A stretch of 64,000 bases of DNA from Chromatiaceae bacterium. Lineage in GTDB: Bacteria; Pseudomonadota; Gammaproteobacteria; Chromatiales; Chromatiaceae. Positions 8,603 to 16,724 of this stretch are shown in pieces. The stretch spans positions 1-64,000 of the forward strand of contig JAJDNF010000002.1 of assembly GCA_022340805.1 (NCBI GenBank). The letters are read 5' to 3'. Position numbers and translations under genes: made by a program. The first letter of the stretch is position 1. Each line of letters starts with the position of its first letter. The notes under the pieces are model-generated. The model was not told where the DNA came from. It made no database searches and was given only the letters and a program-made list of their open reading frames with translations.

Positions 8603-9058
8603 GTGACTGCATCGCTATTTGCCCGGTGCCGGAAGGCACTTCAAGGTGTCAAAGGATATGCGCGCCCGCTTGATGTCGGCACGCCGTTGCTCGTGCCGCT
8701 GATCAGCGGCTGCACCCGTCTGGCACCCAGTCTCGCGTCCGAGGGTTCGCTCGGGATGGAATGGCATGACTCACGCGATGCCCATATCTTCAGGTTGCAG
8801 TCTTTTTACGTAGCAGGAGGGCTCCGTGTCACCGATCTCCTGTGGAAGAAGTATCTGCGGCGAGGGAGGGTCCCGGGCCACCTGCATATCGATGCCTTGG
8901 AGAGTGACGGGGCCGTGCTCAGCGACGCGACGGCACCATATCACCGGCGTCTCGCCATATCCGGCCGCGCCGATTTTTCACAGACCCTCCGGGTGGGGCC
9001 GACTGTCACACGCACTGTCAGGGCGACGCATAGTGGATTGTATGATGGACATAGCTAA
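8603..9058 (+). CDS. Hypothetical protein upstream of the CDF exporter
   Basis: An open frame of 151 codons starts with GTG at 8603; a 101-codon version starts at the ATG at 8756, with GAGGG upstream. The longer form contains LLVPLISGC, which looks like a lipobox, but the N-terminal signal is poor. The conserved-looking core is LQSFYVAGGLRVTDLLWKKY and GRVPGHLHIDALESDGAV, then YHRRLAISGRADFSQTLRVG. I do not recognise the family. Its position just before a metal-cation exporter suggests a role in metal resistance, but that is inference from context only. The start is undecided. Confidence 0.45.
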   Translation: MTASLFARCRKALQGVKGYARPLDVGTPLLVPLISGCTRLAPSLASEGSLGMEWHDSRDAHIFRLQSFYVAGGLRVTDLLWKKYLRRGRVPGHLHIDALESDGAVLSDATAPYHRRLAISGRADFSQTLRVGPTVTRTVRATHSGLYDGHS

Positions 9059-9132
9059 AGCGATGCTGTGTGACGTTGGATCCGAAAACTCTGGGGCAAG
9101 CAGATCACGGGCCTCGTCTGGGGGATTATGAG

Positions 9133-10068
9133 ATGGCCGATCATCACGGACATGGGCATCATCATGGACTGCCGGCGTCGCAGGGACTGGTGTGGGCACT
9201 CGGGTTGACGCTGACCTTTGCGGTCGTTGAGGCACTGTCCGGATGGTGGTCGGGCTCACTCGCGCTGCTGGGCGATGCGGGGCACATGCTGACTGACTCG
9301 ATGTCGCTTGGGCTAGCTGCTGGAGCCACCGTGCTCGCAAAGCGGCCACCTTCCCGGTTGCACTCCTTTGGCCTTGGTCGTGCAGAGATAGTGGCGGCTT
9401 TGATCAACGCCCTGGCAATGATCGCGATTGTCGTTTGGATCAGTGTCGAGGCCATCGAGCGACTCGATAAACCGGGACCGATCAAAGGAGGGGTCGTGCT
9501 CGCAGTTGCTTTGGTCGGCCTGCTGATCAATCTGGGTGCGGCCTGGTTGTTGTCTGGTGATCGACACAACCTCAATGTGCGCGCAGCGCTGCTGCATGTC
9601 ATGGGCGATCTGCTTGGCTCGGTGGCGGCGCTCGTCTCCGGTGCAGTCATTCTGTTGACTGGGTGGACCACTATCGACCCACTACTCTCTCTATTGATCG
9701 TCGTGTTGATTCTGTTATCGGCGGTTCGGGTACTGCGAGAGGCCTTGCATGCGCTGATGGAGGGGGTGCCGCTGAATCTCGATCTCGAAAGGGTCGGTTA
9801 CAGCATGGCGGGCGTGGATGGCGTGGTATCGGTGCATGATCTGCACATCTGGTCGCTGTCTTCGAGTCGTGTCGCGCTGGCGGCTCATATCGTGATCCAT
9901 GACCTTGCGGCATGGCCAGCAACGATGGCGCGTCTGCAAACCCACTTGAAGAAAGAGTTCGGGATACACCATGTCACGCTACAGCCGGAGTCGGACGAGC
10001 AGTTGGTTGATGTGCGCGGGATAAGCGATAGATTGCATACCCAAAGTAATCCGGCCGAGGATCAATAA
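9133..10068 (+). CDS. CDF-family divalent metal cation exporter (CzcD/ZitB-like)
   Basis: The 311-residue product begins with a His-rich N-terminus (MADHHGHGHHHG) and has about six membrane segments and a cytoplasmic C-terminal domain. The metal-site motifs are present: SLALLGDAGHMLTDS (H/D site in TM2) and ALLHVMGDLLGSV (TM5). The C-terminal segment VDGVVSVHDLHIWSLSS matches the dimerisation domain of CzcD/ZitB proteins. Such proteins export Zn2+, Cd2+ or Co2+ from the cytoplasm in exchange for protons. The start at 9133 is preferred because GGGGG lies 7-8 bases upstream; a GTG at 9070 would add 21 residues. A decayed second CDF gene follows 2 bases after the stop. Confidence 0.9.
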   Translation: MADHHGHGHHHGLPASQGLVWALGLTLTFAVVEALSGWWSGSLALLGDAGHMLTDSMSLGLAAGATVLAKRPPSRLHSFGLGRAEIVAALINALAMIAIVVWISVEAIERLDKPGPIKGGVVLAVALVGLLINLGAAWLLSGDRHNLNVRAALLHVMGDLLGSVAALVSGAVILLTGWTTIDPLLSLLIVVLILLSAVRVLREALHALMEGVPLNLDLERVGYSMAGVDGVVSVHDLHIWSLSSSRVALAAHIVIHDLAAWPATMARLQTHLKKEFGIHHVTLQPESDEQLVDVRGISDRLHTQSNPAEDQ

Positions 10069-10070
10069 CG

Positions 10071-10630
10071 ATGTCGGGCTGTGGATGTGGTGAGGAAATC
10101 GAAGCGATAAATCGGGCGGAGAGGGGGGTCTTGCTCACGCCGCTCGTGATAAACGGCGTGATGTTCGTGGTCCAACTCGTCACCGGGATCATCGCCGACC
10201 CCACGGGGTTGACCACCGACTGATTGGATATGTTCGCCGATGCGACTGTATATAGTGGCGCTTTCTATGCCGTGGGGTGCTCGCCAACGGCAAAGCGCCA
10301 TGCGGCCGCGTTCAGCGGTGGATTTCAGATATTTTCGGCCTCGGTCGGCGCATTCGACGTGCTGCGTCGCGCGATCTACGGCAGTGAACCTGTTTCAGAC
10401 CTGATGATGATCGTAGGCGCGATTGCATTGGCCGCGAATCTGTCCTGCTTGGCACTGCTGTCCAAACACCGGGAAAGCGAAGTCCATATTCGCGCGAGTG
10501 GGATCTTTTCTGTGAATGATGTGTCGGTGGCGGGATTGTTTTGCTCGTGCTGTGGGGAGGAGTCCGGATTCTGCAGGATGCGCAAAGTGGGAAGACGCGG
10601 CCGATTTCGGCCGGTCTCGGCATTCGTGCA
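10071..10630 (+). pseudogene. Decayed second CDF-type cation transporter
   Basis: From the ATG at 10071 the frame reads MSGCGCGEEIEAINRAERGV and LTPLVINGVMFVVQLVTGII, typical of the short CDF transporters starting MSDCGC. A TGA at 10221-10223 replaces a residue in the motif TGLTTD-x-LDMFADATVY. The frame then continues (FSGGFQIFSASVGAFDVLRR; LLSKHRESEVHIRASGIFSV) until about 10520. There an internal deletion and a shift move the remaining C-terminus (GGVRILQDAQSGK) to another frame. The gene therefore carries a nonsense mutation, a deletion and a frameshift. It directly follows the intact CDF exporter and was probably co-transcribed with it. Confidence 0.75.
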
Positions 10631-11539
10631 CGATATTCTGGACCATGCTCTGCGTACCTTGGGTCCTAGCGGTCATCGCAACGAGGCGGTTGCGCTGATG
10701 CAGTCGGCGTCCCGCACCGGGGCCGACCATACAGCGGATTTCGCACAGATGGTCGACGAAGCCCTATTACAAGGGCGTGCGCCGGGTGAGGGGTTCACAA
10801 GTTACCCGCCTTTCGACCCTACGGAGCACCTGCCGCCTGCCAGACAGAATGGAAAGTAGATCGTCGGATAACAACAATCTTTATCTGCAGCTCTGGCTGC
10901 TGTTCCGAGTCCCGGGAGGACTGGGGCTGGCTGCAACCGTGCTGCTTAAAGTGGACCGGGATTCAAGCGGGCCGACACCGGCACTGCGGACCGGTGGTCA
11001 TCAGGCCGTTGTGGCGGGAGGCGGAATCCGCGGCGACGGCCAAGGCTTTGCCCGGTCGCGCCAGCTGGGCGACCTCACCGGCTTGTGACCGCAGCTGATC
11101 GCTCTCCAGATAGAGGCAGGGGTCATTCCACGTTGGGTGAAAATCCCCGGCCGTGCCGGAGCACACGCGTGCTGATCACGAGGCACCGCAAATTGCAACA
11201 CGGTTGCACCTTTGGAGGCTCGAAGACCGCCCCATGCCGTTGACGTCTATACCTTGCCGCCGTGCGAAATGTGGGTGCGTCTGACCGCGTTACAGATCGC
11301 TAACCCTGCCGCCACGTGCTGTTGAGGCGCTGCTGCCTGAAATTCATCCCGAAGGTGCGGCAAGCATGTCGCATCGCAAGACCGCGGGAGCGGGGACAGT
11401 CAGTGAACAGGGGCCCGCAACAGAGCAGACAGATCGTGGTGACGTGCGTGCTGCTGGCGCTGGTTGCACTGGGCAACGGCCTGGGGCGATCGCTGCACAA
11501 GATTCGGACGTACCAAGACCGGCCGAACGCCGCGCCGCG
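10631..11539. other. Degenerate intergenic stretch
   Basis: About 900 bases with no convincing intact gene. On the minus strand near 11010-11166 a short segment reads AGDFHPTWNDPCLYLESDQL followed by an Ala-rich helix, faintly like the helical part of a cytochrome c' or c556 protein but without a CxxCH haem motif. The plus-strand frame running through from 10224 to 10859 is the tail of the CDF pseudogene plus non-homologous sequence. I see no promoter or terminator of note. Confidence 0.4.
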
Positions 11540-11620
11540 ATGACCCGGGCGCAGCGCCTGAAACGGGTCTTTGTCATCGACATCGAGACCTGCCGGGCCT
11601 TGCGAAGGCGCCCGTTGCTG
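11540..11620 (+). pseudogene. Short transposase scrap (IS91-like C-terminal motif)
   Basis: The plus strand reads MTRAQRLKRVFVIDIETCR, which matches the well-conserved AQRLKRVF-IDIETC segment near the C-terminus of IS91-type transposases, normally followed by a CGG zinc-ribbon motif. Homology stops immediately afterwards (ALRRRPLLLD). It is a fragment of about 25 codons, which cannot be functional. Confidence 0.4.
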
Positions 11621-11695
11621 CTGGACTTTGATCTCCCTAAGATCCCTTGCAAAATCCGGCCGAGCAGGTCCTAACGTGTCCAGGGAGCAAGAAGT

Positions 11696-12853
11696 ATGAG
11701 GGCTGCCGCATGGTTCGCAGTGGCGGCAACGCTGTTCACGACGTATGTGGCAGCTGCCGACTTCGGAAGCATTGGCGGACCGGAACCTGCCAATATCGAC
11801 GAGATCGAGAACGTCCTGCGCCAGGATCTCTACGACATGGAGTTGCTGATCAGCTTCGGCACTTCCAAGGGCGGCTCGGCGGGTCATCTTGCTTTGGCCA
11901 TCCGTGACCAAGTGCCCGGCGATGCGATGGTCTACTCGGCCAATTTCTACGCCGATCGTGCGCGCGAACACGAGTAAGATTTCTACACGTCGGACCTGAT
12001 GCTCAGGATCCCGAAGAAAGAGTACCTGTTCAGGACGATTTCTTCGCTGAGCGACGAGGCTTCATTCGGGCTTGATTTCGGCGAGATCTACAAACGCTCC
12101 GTCGTCAGCATTCGCGTCTACGGGGTGCCGGCCAGTGAGAAGGAGGCGCCGACGACCTTCTTTCAACGCCTCAACGACGACTATCACAATCGAGAGCGAG
12201 ACACTGATTACCACGACGACGAAATCCGGTATGACTACCTCCGCCTGAACTGCGCCAAGACTATCGGCGCCGGTTTCAAGTACAGCGCCGGATACCGGGA
12301 CCTTGATGTAAGCAGTGCAAAGATTCTGTCGCGGCGAAGGGTGGTTGCTGCTGCAAATGCAAACATCCCCACCGAGATGGCGTTAAGGCTCCTCGATGAA
12401 TGGCATGCCCGCGGGTATGGATTGGATGCGGTGCTGTATAGAAAGTACGAGGGGTCGACCTACGTGGACCCGCACGGAGAGGAAGAGGTAGCGTTCAAGG
12501 ACCTGCCCAACCGGTTCCCCTCTGTGCTGTCCCGCGACTTCCTGAAGGAACAGGGCGAATACGAGGACGTTGACAATCTCTTCGCCATGTGCCTGCTGTA
12601 CAATCTGGCGAAGTACAGTGTGCGGGTGAACGGCGAGACGAAGCTGCTCGAGATCGAGAGAAGCAAGACCCCGATGGCTTATCCTGAGGCCGCCGAATTG
12701 GCCAGTCAAAGCGCAGAGTCCGACAGCGAAAACTTCGCTAAGAAGATCCACTTCCGGCCGAGCGGAAGAAGAATTGGCGAAGACACAGAGACTACGGGCT
12801 CGCCAGGCAACGCGTTCGATCACTATCTGAAGACCGTGAAGGCCGTTCCGTAG
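11696..12853 (+). pseudogene. Secreted papain-like (DUF4105-like) protein interrupted by an in-frame stop
   Basis: An ATG at 11696 preceded by GGGAG starts a signal peptide (MRAAAWFAVAATLFTTYVAA) and a domain with ISFGTSKGGSAGHLALAIRD. The frame meets TAA at 11975-11977 after 93 codons, then continues in the same frame without another stop to 12853 (386 codons in all). The downstream part contains RYDYLRLNCAKTIGAGFKYS. A GH-LALAI histidine followed later by N-C-A-K is the order expected of permuted papain-like proteins such as DUF4105 or NlpC relatives. Protein-like sequence on both sides of the TAA suggests a recent nonsense mutation. An ATG at 11999 could allow a separate C-terminal product. 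Family assignment is tentative. Confidence 0.55.
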
Positions 12854-12857
12854 GTGC

Positions 12858-13035
12858 CGATTCCCGATGAGCTGCGGGATCGTCACAAATGCAAAGTCCA
12901 GCGCGGCCTGAGCCAGATCAGGACCAACTGTCACGTCGAATACAAAGGCTGGAGAACGCATCGCACGCCCTCCGGATGCCACGCAACACCATGTGCCCGT
13001 CCGCCTTCATGCAATTTGCAGGCGGCTGGCCAGGC
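12858..13035 (-). repeat. Dispersed intergenic repeat B, copy 1
   Basis: This stretch matches copies at 16.5 and 18.1 kb. Shared blocks are GTCCAGCGCGGC-TGAGCC, CTGTCACGTCGAATAC, CGCATCGCACGCCC, AAC-CCATGTGCCCGTCCGCC and the end TTCATGCAATTTGCAGG. It lies directly after the interrupted papain-like gene and ends near a Repeat A-like CCGCAGAAGACGCAGAA block at about 13110. Read on the minus strand, all three copies encode a peptide similar to VFDVTV-x-RAQAALDFAFV, but no complete gene was recognised. Confidence 0.7.
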
Positions 13036-13183
13036 CCTTTGTTGTTGGCTCCTCTGGGTCGCATTGCTAACGAAAGCGTCGACGACCGCATCTGCGATCC
13101 TGCCAACTCCGCAGAAGACGCAGAAAAAACACGCCGGACAGCTGCTTGCCAGTTGCGCGCTAGCCAGGAAGCAATACTCGCGC

Positions 13184-13711
13184 TCACTCCGGCATGTGCG
13201 GTGGATCGAGATCGGGCGGACGCGACACAGCCACGCAGGCTTCGCGTGCTACCCACGCGCGCAGCATGTTCACGTGAGTGTCTTCCTCGGCGGCCATTTC
13301 GGCAGCGGCCTCGCGCACCGCGGGATCGCTCGATCTGTTTGCCACCTGCGCGTAGAAGTCACGCCCGCGGATCTCGTTGTGCAGGGCCAGTTCCAGGGCC
13401 TGGCACTTGGTCATCATGTAGTGCGCATCCTCCATGCAAGGTGATTCCGGGGCCTCGGGGCAGGACCATTTGAAGTCCCACGGTGAGATGTACGGCAGCT
13501 CGAAACCCACTGCGCGCTGCTCGACCTCGGCGGCGTGGGTGTCACCGTAGTGGGCAAGCTTGTGGAACAACTCGGACACCTCCAGGTTGTTGTGCACCCG
13601 CATATTGTCTGCGAGTTCCCGGTAGCGCTCCGCCGATTCGACCTCCAGCTCGAGCGCATGGGCGAGAAACTCGGCCAGCGATTCGATGTCCTGCGAAAGT
13701 AGATTGCTCAT
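13184..13711 (-). CDS. Ferritin-like/rubrerythrin-type di-iron protein
   Basis: The 175-residue protein is mostly helical with glutamates and histidines in ferritin-like spacing: HALELEVESAERYRELAD in the first helix, YGDTHAAEVEQR in the second, ALELALHNEIRGRDFYAQVA in the third and AAEMAAEEDTHVNMLRAWV in the fourth. These provide the E...ExxH pairs of a di-iron carboxylate site. There is no C-terminal rubredoxin domain, unlike classical rubrerythrin. The ATG at 13709-13711 overlaps the korB stop (ATGA) and GAGGAG lies upstream, so translation is coupled to korB. It may protect or serve the oxygen-sensitive oxidoreductase, for example by removing peroxide or handling iron; this is inferred from position. 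Confidence 0.8.
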   Translation of the reverse strand: MSNLLSQDIESLAEFLAHALELEVESAERYRELADNMRVHNNLEVSELFHKLAHYGDTHAAEVEQRAVGFELPYISPWDFKWSCPEAPESPCMEDAHYMMTKCQALELALHNEIRGRDFYAQVANRSSDPAVREAAAEMAAEEDTHVNMLRAWVAREACVAVSRPPDLDPPHMPE

Positions 13712-14544
13712 ACCCGAAACTCCTCTTCCAGCGCCGCGATGCTGCTTGTGGCCTGGTTGCGTGGCTGCCAGACCGGTAAGTGGTTGGCGTAGATCAGGCC
13801 CAATGCCATGCCGTCATCGGCATGGATGCGCTGGGCCGCCGCGACCGGGTCCCCGGTGTTGCTGTCGGCGAACGGGTGGACCTGTTCCTTCCATTGCTTT
13901 TGTTCGGGACGGAAGGTCTGACAGGGGCTCAACACATGCAGCAGGGAAAACCCCGGGTGTTGGATCGCCTCGACCAGCAGGCGGGTTAGCTCGCTGGGAT
14001 CGCCGGAAAACCCGCGCGCTATCCAGGTGGCACCGGCCGCCAGGGCCATCGCCGCCGGCTGGAAGCGGCGCATCCCGGTGCCGTGCGGCGTCATCTTGCT
14101 GTGGGTCCATTCGGGAGCCGTGGTCGGTGAGGCCTGGCCCTTGGTCATCCCGTAGACCTCGTTGTCCATCACGATGTAGGTCATGTCCATGTTGCGCCGG
14201 CAGGCGTGCAGAAAGTGGTTGCCGCCAATCGAAAAACCGTCGCCGTCACCACCGGCGATCAGCACGGTCAGGTCGGGGCGTGCGGTCTTGAGGCCGGCGG
14301 CCACCGCCAGTGCCCGACCGTGCACGCCGTGAAAGCCGTAACTGTCGATATACGCGGGCAGCCGGGACGAGCAACCGATGCCGGAGATCAGCGCCACCTG
14401 TTCCTTGGGCAGGCCGAGGTGCGCCAGGGCCTTGGTGGCGGCCGCCAGCACCGCGAAATGGCCGCAGCCCGGGCACCAGATCGGCTTGATGTCCGATTTG
14501 TAATCCTTGGCCCGCAGGGCCGGGGTCGTGGCAGGGGCGTTCAT
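13708..14544 (-). CDS. korB: 2-oxoacid:ferredoxin oxidoreductase, beta subunit
   Basis: The 278-residue protein carries the beta-subunit hallmarks: IKPIWCPGCGHFAVLAA with the CPGCG motif near residues 24-28, SGIGCSSRLP, HGRALAVAAGLK, and the thiamine-diphosphate/Mg2+ motif GGDGDGFSIGGNH. The partner alpha gene ends 1 base upstream, and the next gene overlaps by 4 bases. With korA it converts 2-oxoglutarate (or another 2-oxoacid) and CoA to the acyl-CoA with reduction of ferredoxin, or the reverse. No separate ferredoxin subunit is encoded here, as is usual for the two-subunit type. 2-Oxoglutarate as substrate is the best guess from the subunit architecture. Confidence 0.9.
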   Translation of the reverse strand: MNAPATTPALRAKDYKSDIKPIWCPGCGHFAVLAAATKALAHLGLPKEQVALISGIGCSSRLPAYIDSYGFHGVHGRALAVAAGLKTARPDLTVLIAGGDGDGFSIGGNHFLHACRRNMDMTYIVMDNEVYGMTKGQASPTTAPEWTHSKMTPHGTGMRRFQPAAMALAAGATWIARGFSGDPSELTRLLVEAIQHPGFSLLHVLSPCQTFRPEQKQWKEQVHPFADSNTGDPVAAAQRIHADDGMALGLIYANHLPVWQPRNQATSSIAALEEEFRV

Positions 14545-14545
14545 T

Positions 14546-16276
14546 TCAAGCCTCCTCGGTCAGGGCGGCGACGATATCGCCGGGACGCAGCGGCAGGGGT
14601 CCGGGACGCGCCAGGGAGTGCGCATCGCTCGGCAGCGCATCGAACGATTTGAGGTAGTGAAACAGTTGGCGGCCGTGGTTCTGTTCGATCACCCACACCC
14701 GACTGCAGCCGGCCAGCGCGTCGCGCAGGGCGTCGCTCTGCAGCGGCATCAGCAGGCGCAGCGCAACGACACGCACTGACGCGCCGGCCGCCTCCAGCCG
14801 CGCAGCCGCTTCGCGTACCGCGCCGCTGCTCGAGCCCCAGGTCAGCAAAGCAATCTCGCCGTCGCCGCTCATCTCGGCCCAATGCGCGCCGAAGTCGTGT
14901 GCCGTGATCTTGTGCAGGCGTTTGTCGAGATGTTCAAGGTGATCGGACGCCCGGCTCGACGGCGTGCCGCGTTGGTTGTGTTCCAGGCCGTCGGCGGTGT
15001 ACATGCCATGCGGTGTACCGGGCACCGTCATCGGCGAGACGCCGTCTGCGCTTGGTGCATAGCGGCGGTAGGTTTCATCCGGTGTGTCCAGGGTGCGCCG
15101 CACCAACGGCAGCTCCAGGTTCGGCGGCGGAGGAGAGATGGTGCGCGACTGTCCCAGCAACTGATCGGACAAGACCACGGCGACTGTCTGCAGGTGTTCG
15201 GCCAGTTGCACCGCCCACTGCGTGGTGAACACGCAGTCACTGATCGTCAGGGGTGCCAGCACCAAGTGCGGCGCGTCGCCGTGCAGGCCGTACAGTGCGA
15301 TGTTCAGATCGACCTGTTCGGACTTGGTTGGGATGCCGGTAGACGGGCCGCCGCGCATCACATCGATCACCGTAAGCGGCGTCTCGCTGGCGACCGCCAG
15401 CCCAAGTCCCTCGGTCATCAGGCTGAGTCCCGGTCCTGAGGTCGCGGTCAGCGCGGGCACGCCGCCGAACGAGGCGCCGATGATCATGTTGATCGAGGCC
15501 AGCTCGTCCTCGGCCTGCAGCAGTGATCCGCCGACCTGCTCGAGGCGCGGTGCCAGCCATTCAAGGATCTCGCTTGCCGGGGTGATCGGATAGGCCGCGA
15601 CGAACCGGATGCCGCCGCGCAACGCGCCCAGACCACAGGCCTCGTTGCCGCTGATGTTCCAACGTGCCACCGGGTGTCGCGCCGCGCCGGCCGCGCGCGG
15701 CAGCGTCTCGATGCCCTGCTCATATCCGAGGGTCAGGCATTGCGACGATGCCTGGCGTACCCGGTCACCCTTGCCGGCGAGCACGGCGTTCAATCCGGCC
15801 AACAGTGCGTCCTGCGGGAAGCCGCCGGCGGCGGCCAGCGCGCCCAGCGCGACCATGTTGGCGCGCCCGTCCGCGACCGAGCCTGCCAACTCCTTGAACG
15901 GTACCTCGCGCACCCGGGCGCCGCTCTGGGTCAGGACTGCCGGCACCGTGCCGGCGGCCGGGTCGGCGAGCACCAGGCTGTCGCGATCGAGCGGGATTTC
16001 ATCGATGAAGCGGGCAATGTTCAACCAATCTAGGCCCACCAGCAGGTCGAAGCGGTCGTCCATGCAAGCCAGCGGCGCAGGTCCCAGGCGCAGCATCGCG
16101 GCCGACTCGCCGCCGCGGATCTGCGGGCCTGCGGAGCGTGACAGCATGCCGAAATAGCCGGCATGTGCGGCCGCTTCGAGCAGGATCAGACCGGTGGTGA
16201 CGGCGCCGCTGCCACCGGAACCGGTGACCGCGACGGAGAAGCTGCCACTGTGGGCCGCAATTGAGGCATCGGGCAT
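14546..16276 (-). CDS. korA: 2-oxoacid:ferredoxin oxidoreductase, fused gamma-alpha subunit
   Basis: The 576-residue protein has an N-terminal gamma domain (GSGGSGAVTTGLILLEAAAH, then ...SRSAGPQIRGGESAAMLRLG) of about 190 residues, followed by the alpha pyrimidine-binding domain (GNEACGLGALRGGIRFVAAY-PITPASEILE) and the domain II/III segment to the C-terminus (IALLTWGSSSGAVREAA). This gamma-alpha fusion is typical of two-subunit 2-oxoglutarate:ferredoxin oxidoreductases. The start at 16276 has AGGGAG about 12 bases upstream, a slightly long spacing. The operon korA-korB-ferritin-like follows. In a sulfur oxidiser the complex could act in the reductive or oxidative TCA cycle. Confidence 0.9.
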   Translation of the reverse strand: MPDASIAAHSGSFSVAVTGSGGSGAVTTGLILLEAAAHAGYFGMLSRSAGPQIRGGESAAMLRLGPAPLACMDDRFDLLVGLDWLNIARFIDEIPLDRDSLVLADPAAGTVPAVLTQSGARVREVPFKELAGSVADGRANMVALGALAAAGGFPQDALLAGLNAVLAGKGDRVRQASSQCLTLGYEQGIETLPRAAGAARHPVARWNISGNEACGLGALRGGIRFVAAYPITPASEILEWLAPRLEQVGGSLLQAEDELASINMIIGASFGGVPALTATSGPGLSLMTEGLGLAVASETPLTVIDVMRGGPSTGIPTKSEQVDLNIALYGLHGDAPHLVLAPLTISDCVFTTQWAVQLAEHLQTVAVVLSDQLLGQSRTISPPPPNLELPLVRRTLDTPDETYRRYAPSADGVSPMTVPGTPHGMYTADGLEHNQRGTPSSRASDHLEHLDKRLHKITAHDFGAHWAEMSGDGEIALLTWGSSSGAVREAAARLEAAGASVRVVALRLLMPLQSDALRDALAGCSRVWVIEQNHGRQLFHYLKSFDALPSDAHSLARPGPLPLRPGDIVAALTEEA

Positions 16277-16327
16277 GGGTGTGACAGGCTCCCTGGTGGT
16301 TCTGTTTTTTGTGCCGCTGTAGCGGAG

Positions 16328-16440
16328 TTTTCAGCGGATTATGAAGTAACCGCATGGGAATGCCCACGGGGATCAGGCGGTTAGGTGCCAGCGGGGAGAA
16401 GAGATGGGACGCTTGGATTTTCGCGGCGGATGAAACCAGC
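16328..16440 (+). repeat. Dispersed intergenic repeat A, copy 3 (3' part)
   Basis: Only the downstream part is present: TTCAGCGGATTATGAAGTA, GGGAATGCCCACGGGGATCA and the tail GGGACGCTTGGATTTTCGCG near CGG. The AACCTTTTCC half is absent. It sits just upstream of korA on the opposite strand and is followed within 50 bases by Repeat B copy 2, so two repeat families are side by side. Confidence 0.7.
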
Positions 16441-16487
16441 GCTTACAAGGTCCCCCGTTCAAATCGTCTAGGATGCGTCACTGGTGG

Positions 16488-16650
16488 AGTTCGAGGGGTT
16501 CGACACAAATGAAAGGTCCAGCGCGGCATGAGCCCGAACAGCACAGACTGTCACGTCAAATACAGGGGCCGAAGAACGCGTCGAACGCCCAGCCATTGTC
16601 ACGAAACGTAATGTTCCCGTCCGCCTCCATGCAATTTGCAGGCTAGACAT
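16488..16650 (-). repeat. Dispersed intergenic repeat B, copy 2
   Basis: The copy contains GGTCCAGCGCGGCATGAGCC, GACTGTCACGTCAAATACAG, AATGTTCCCGTCCGCCTCCA and the terminal TGCAATTTGCAGGCTAG. It is in the same orientation as copy 1 and opposite to copy 3. It occupies the intergenic region before the beta-CASP nuclease gene; no promoter was identified there. Confidence 0.7.
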
Positions 16651-16724
16651 TGGTCCAGCCGAACGGCCCGGCGCGATGAGCGACAAGTCGTTGATTAAAC
16701 CAAGATGAAAACAAGGACGCAGCT

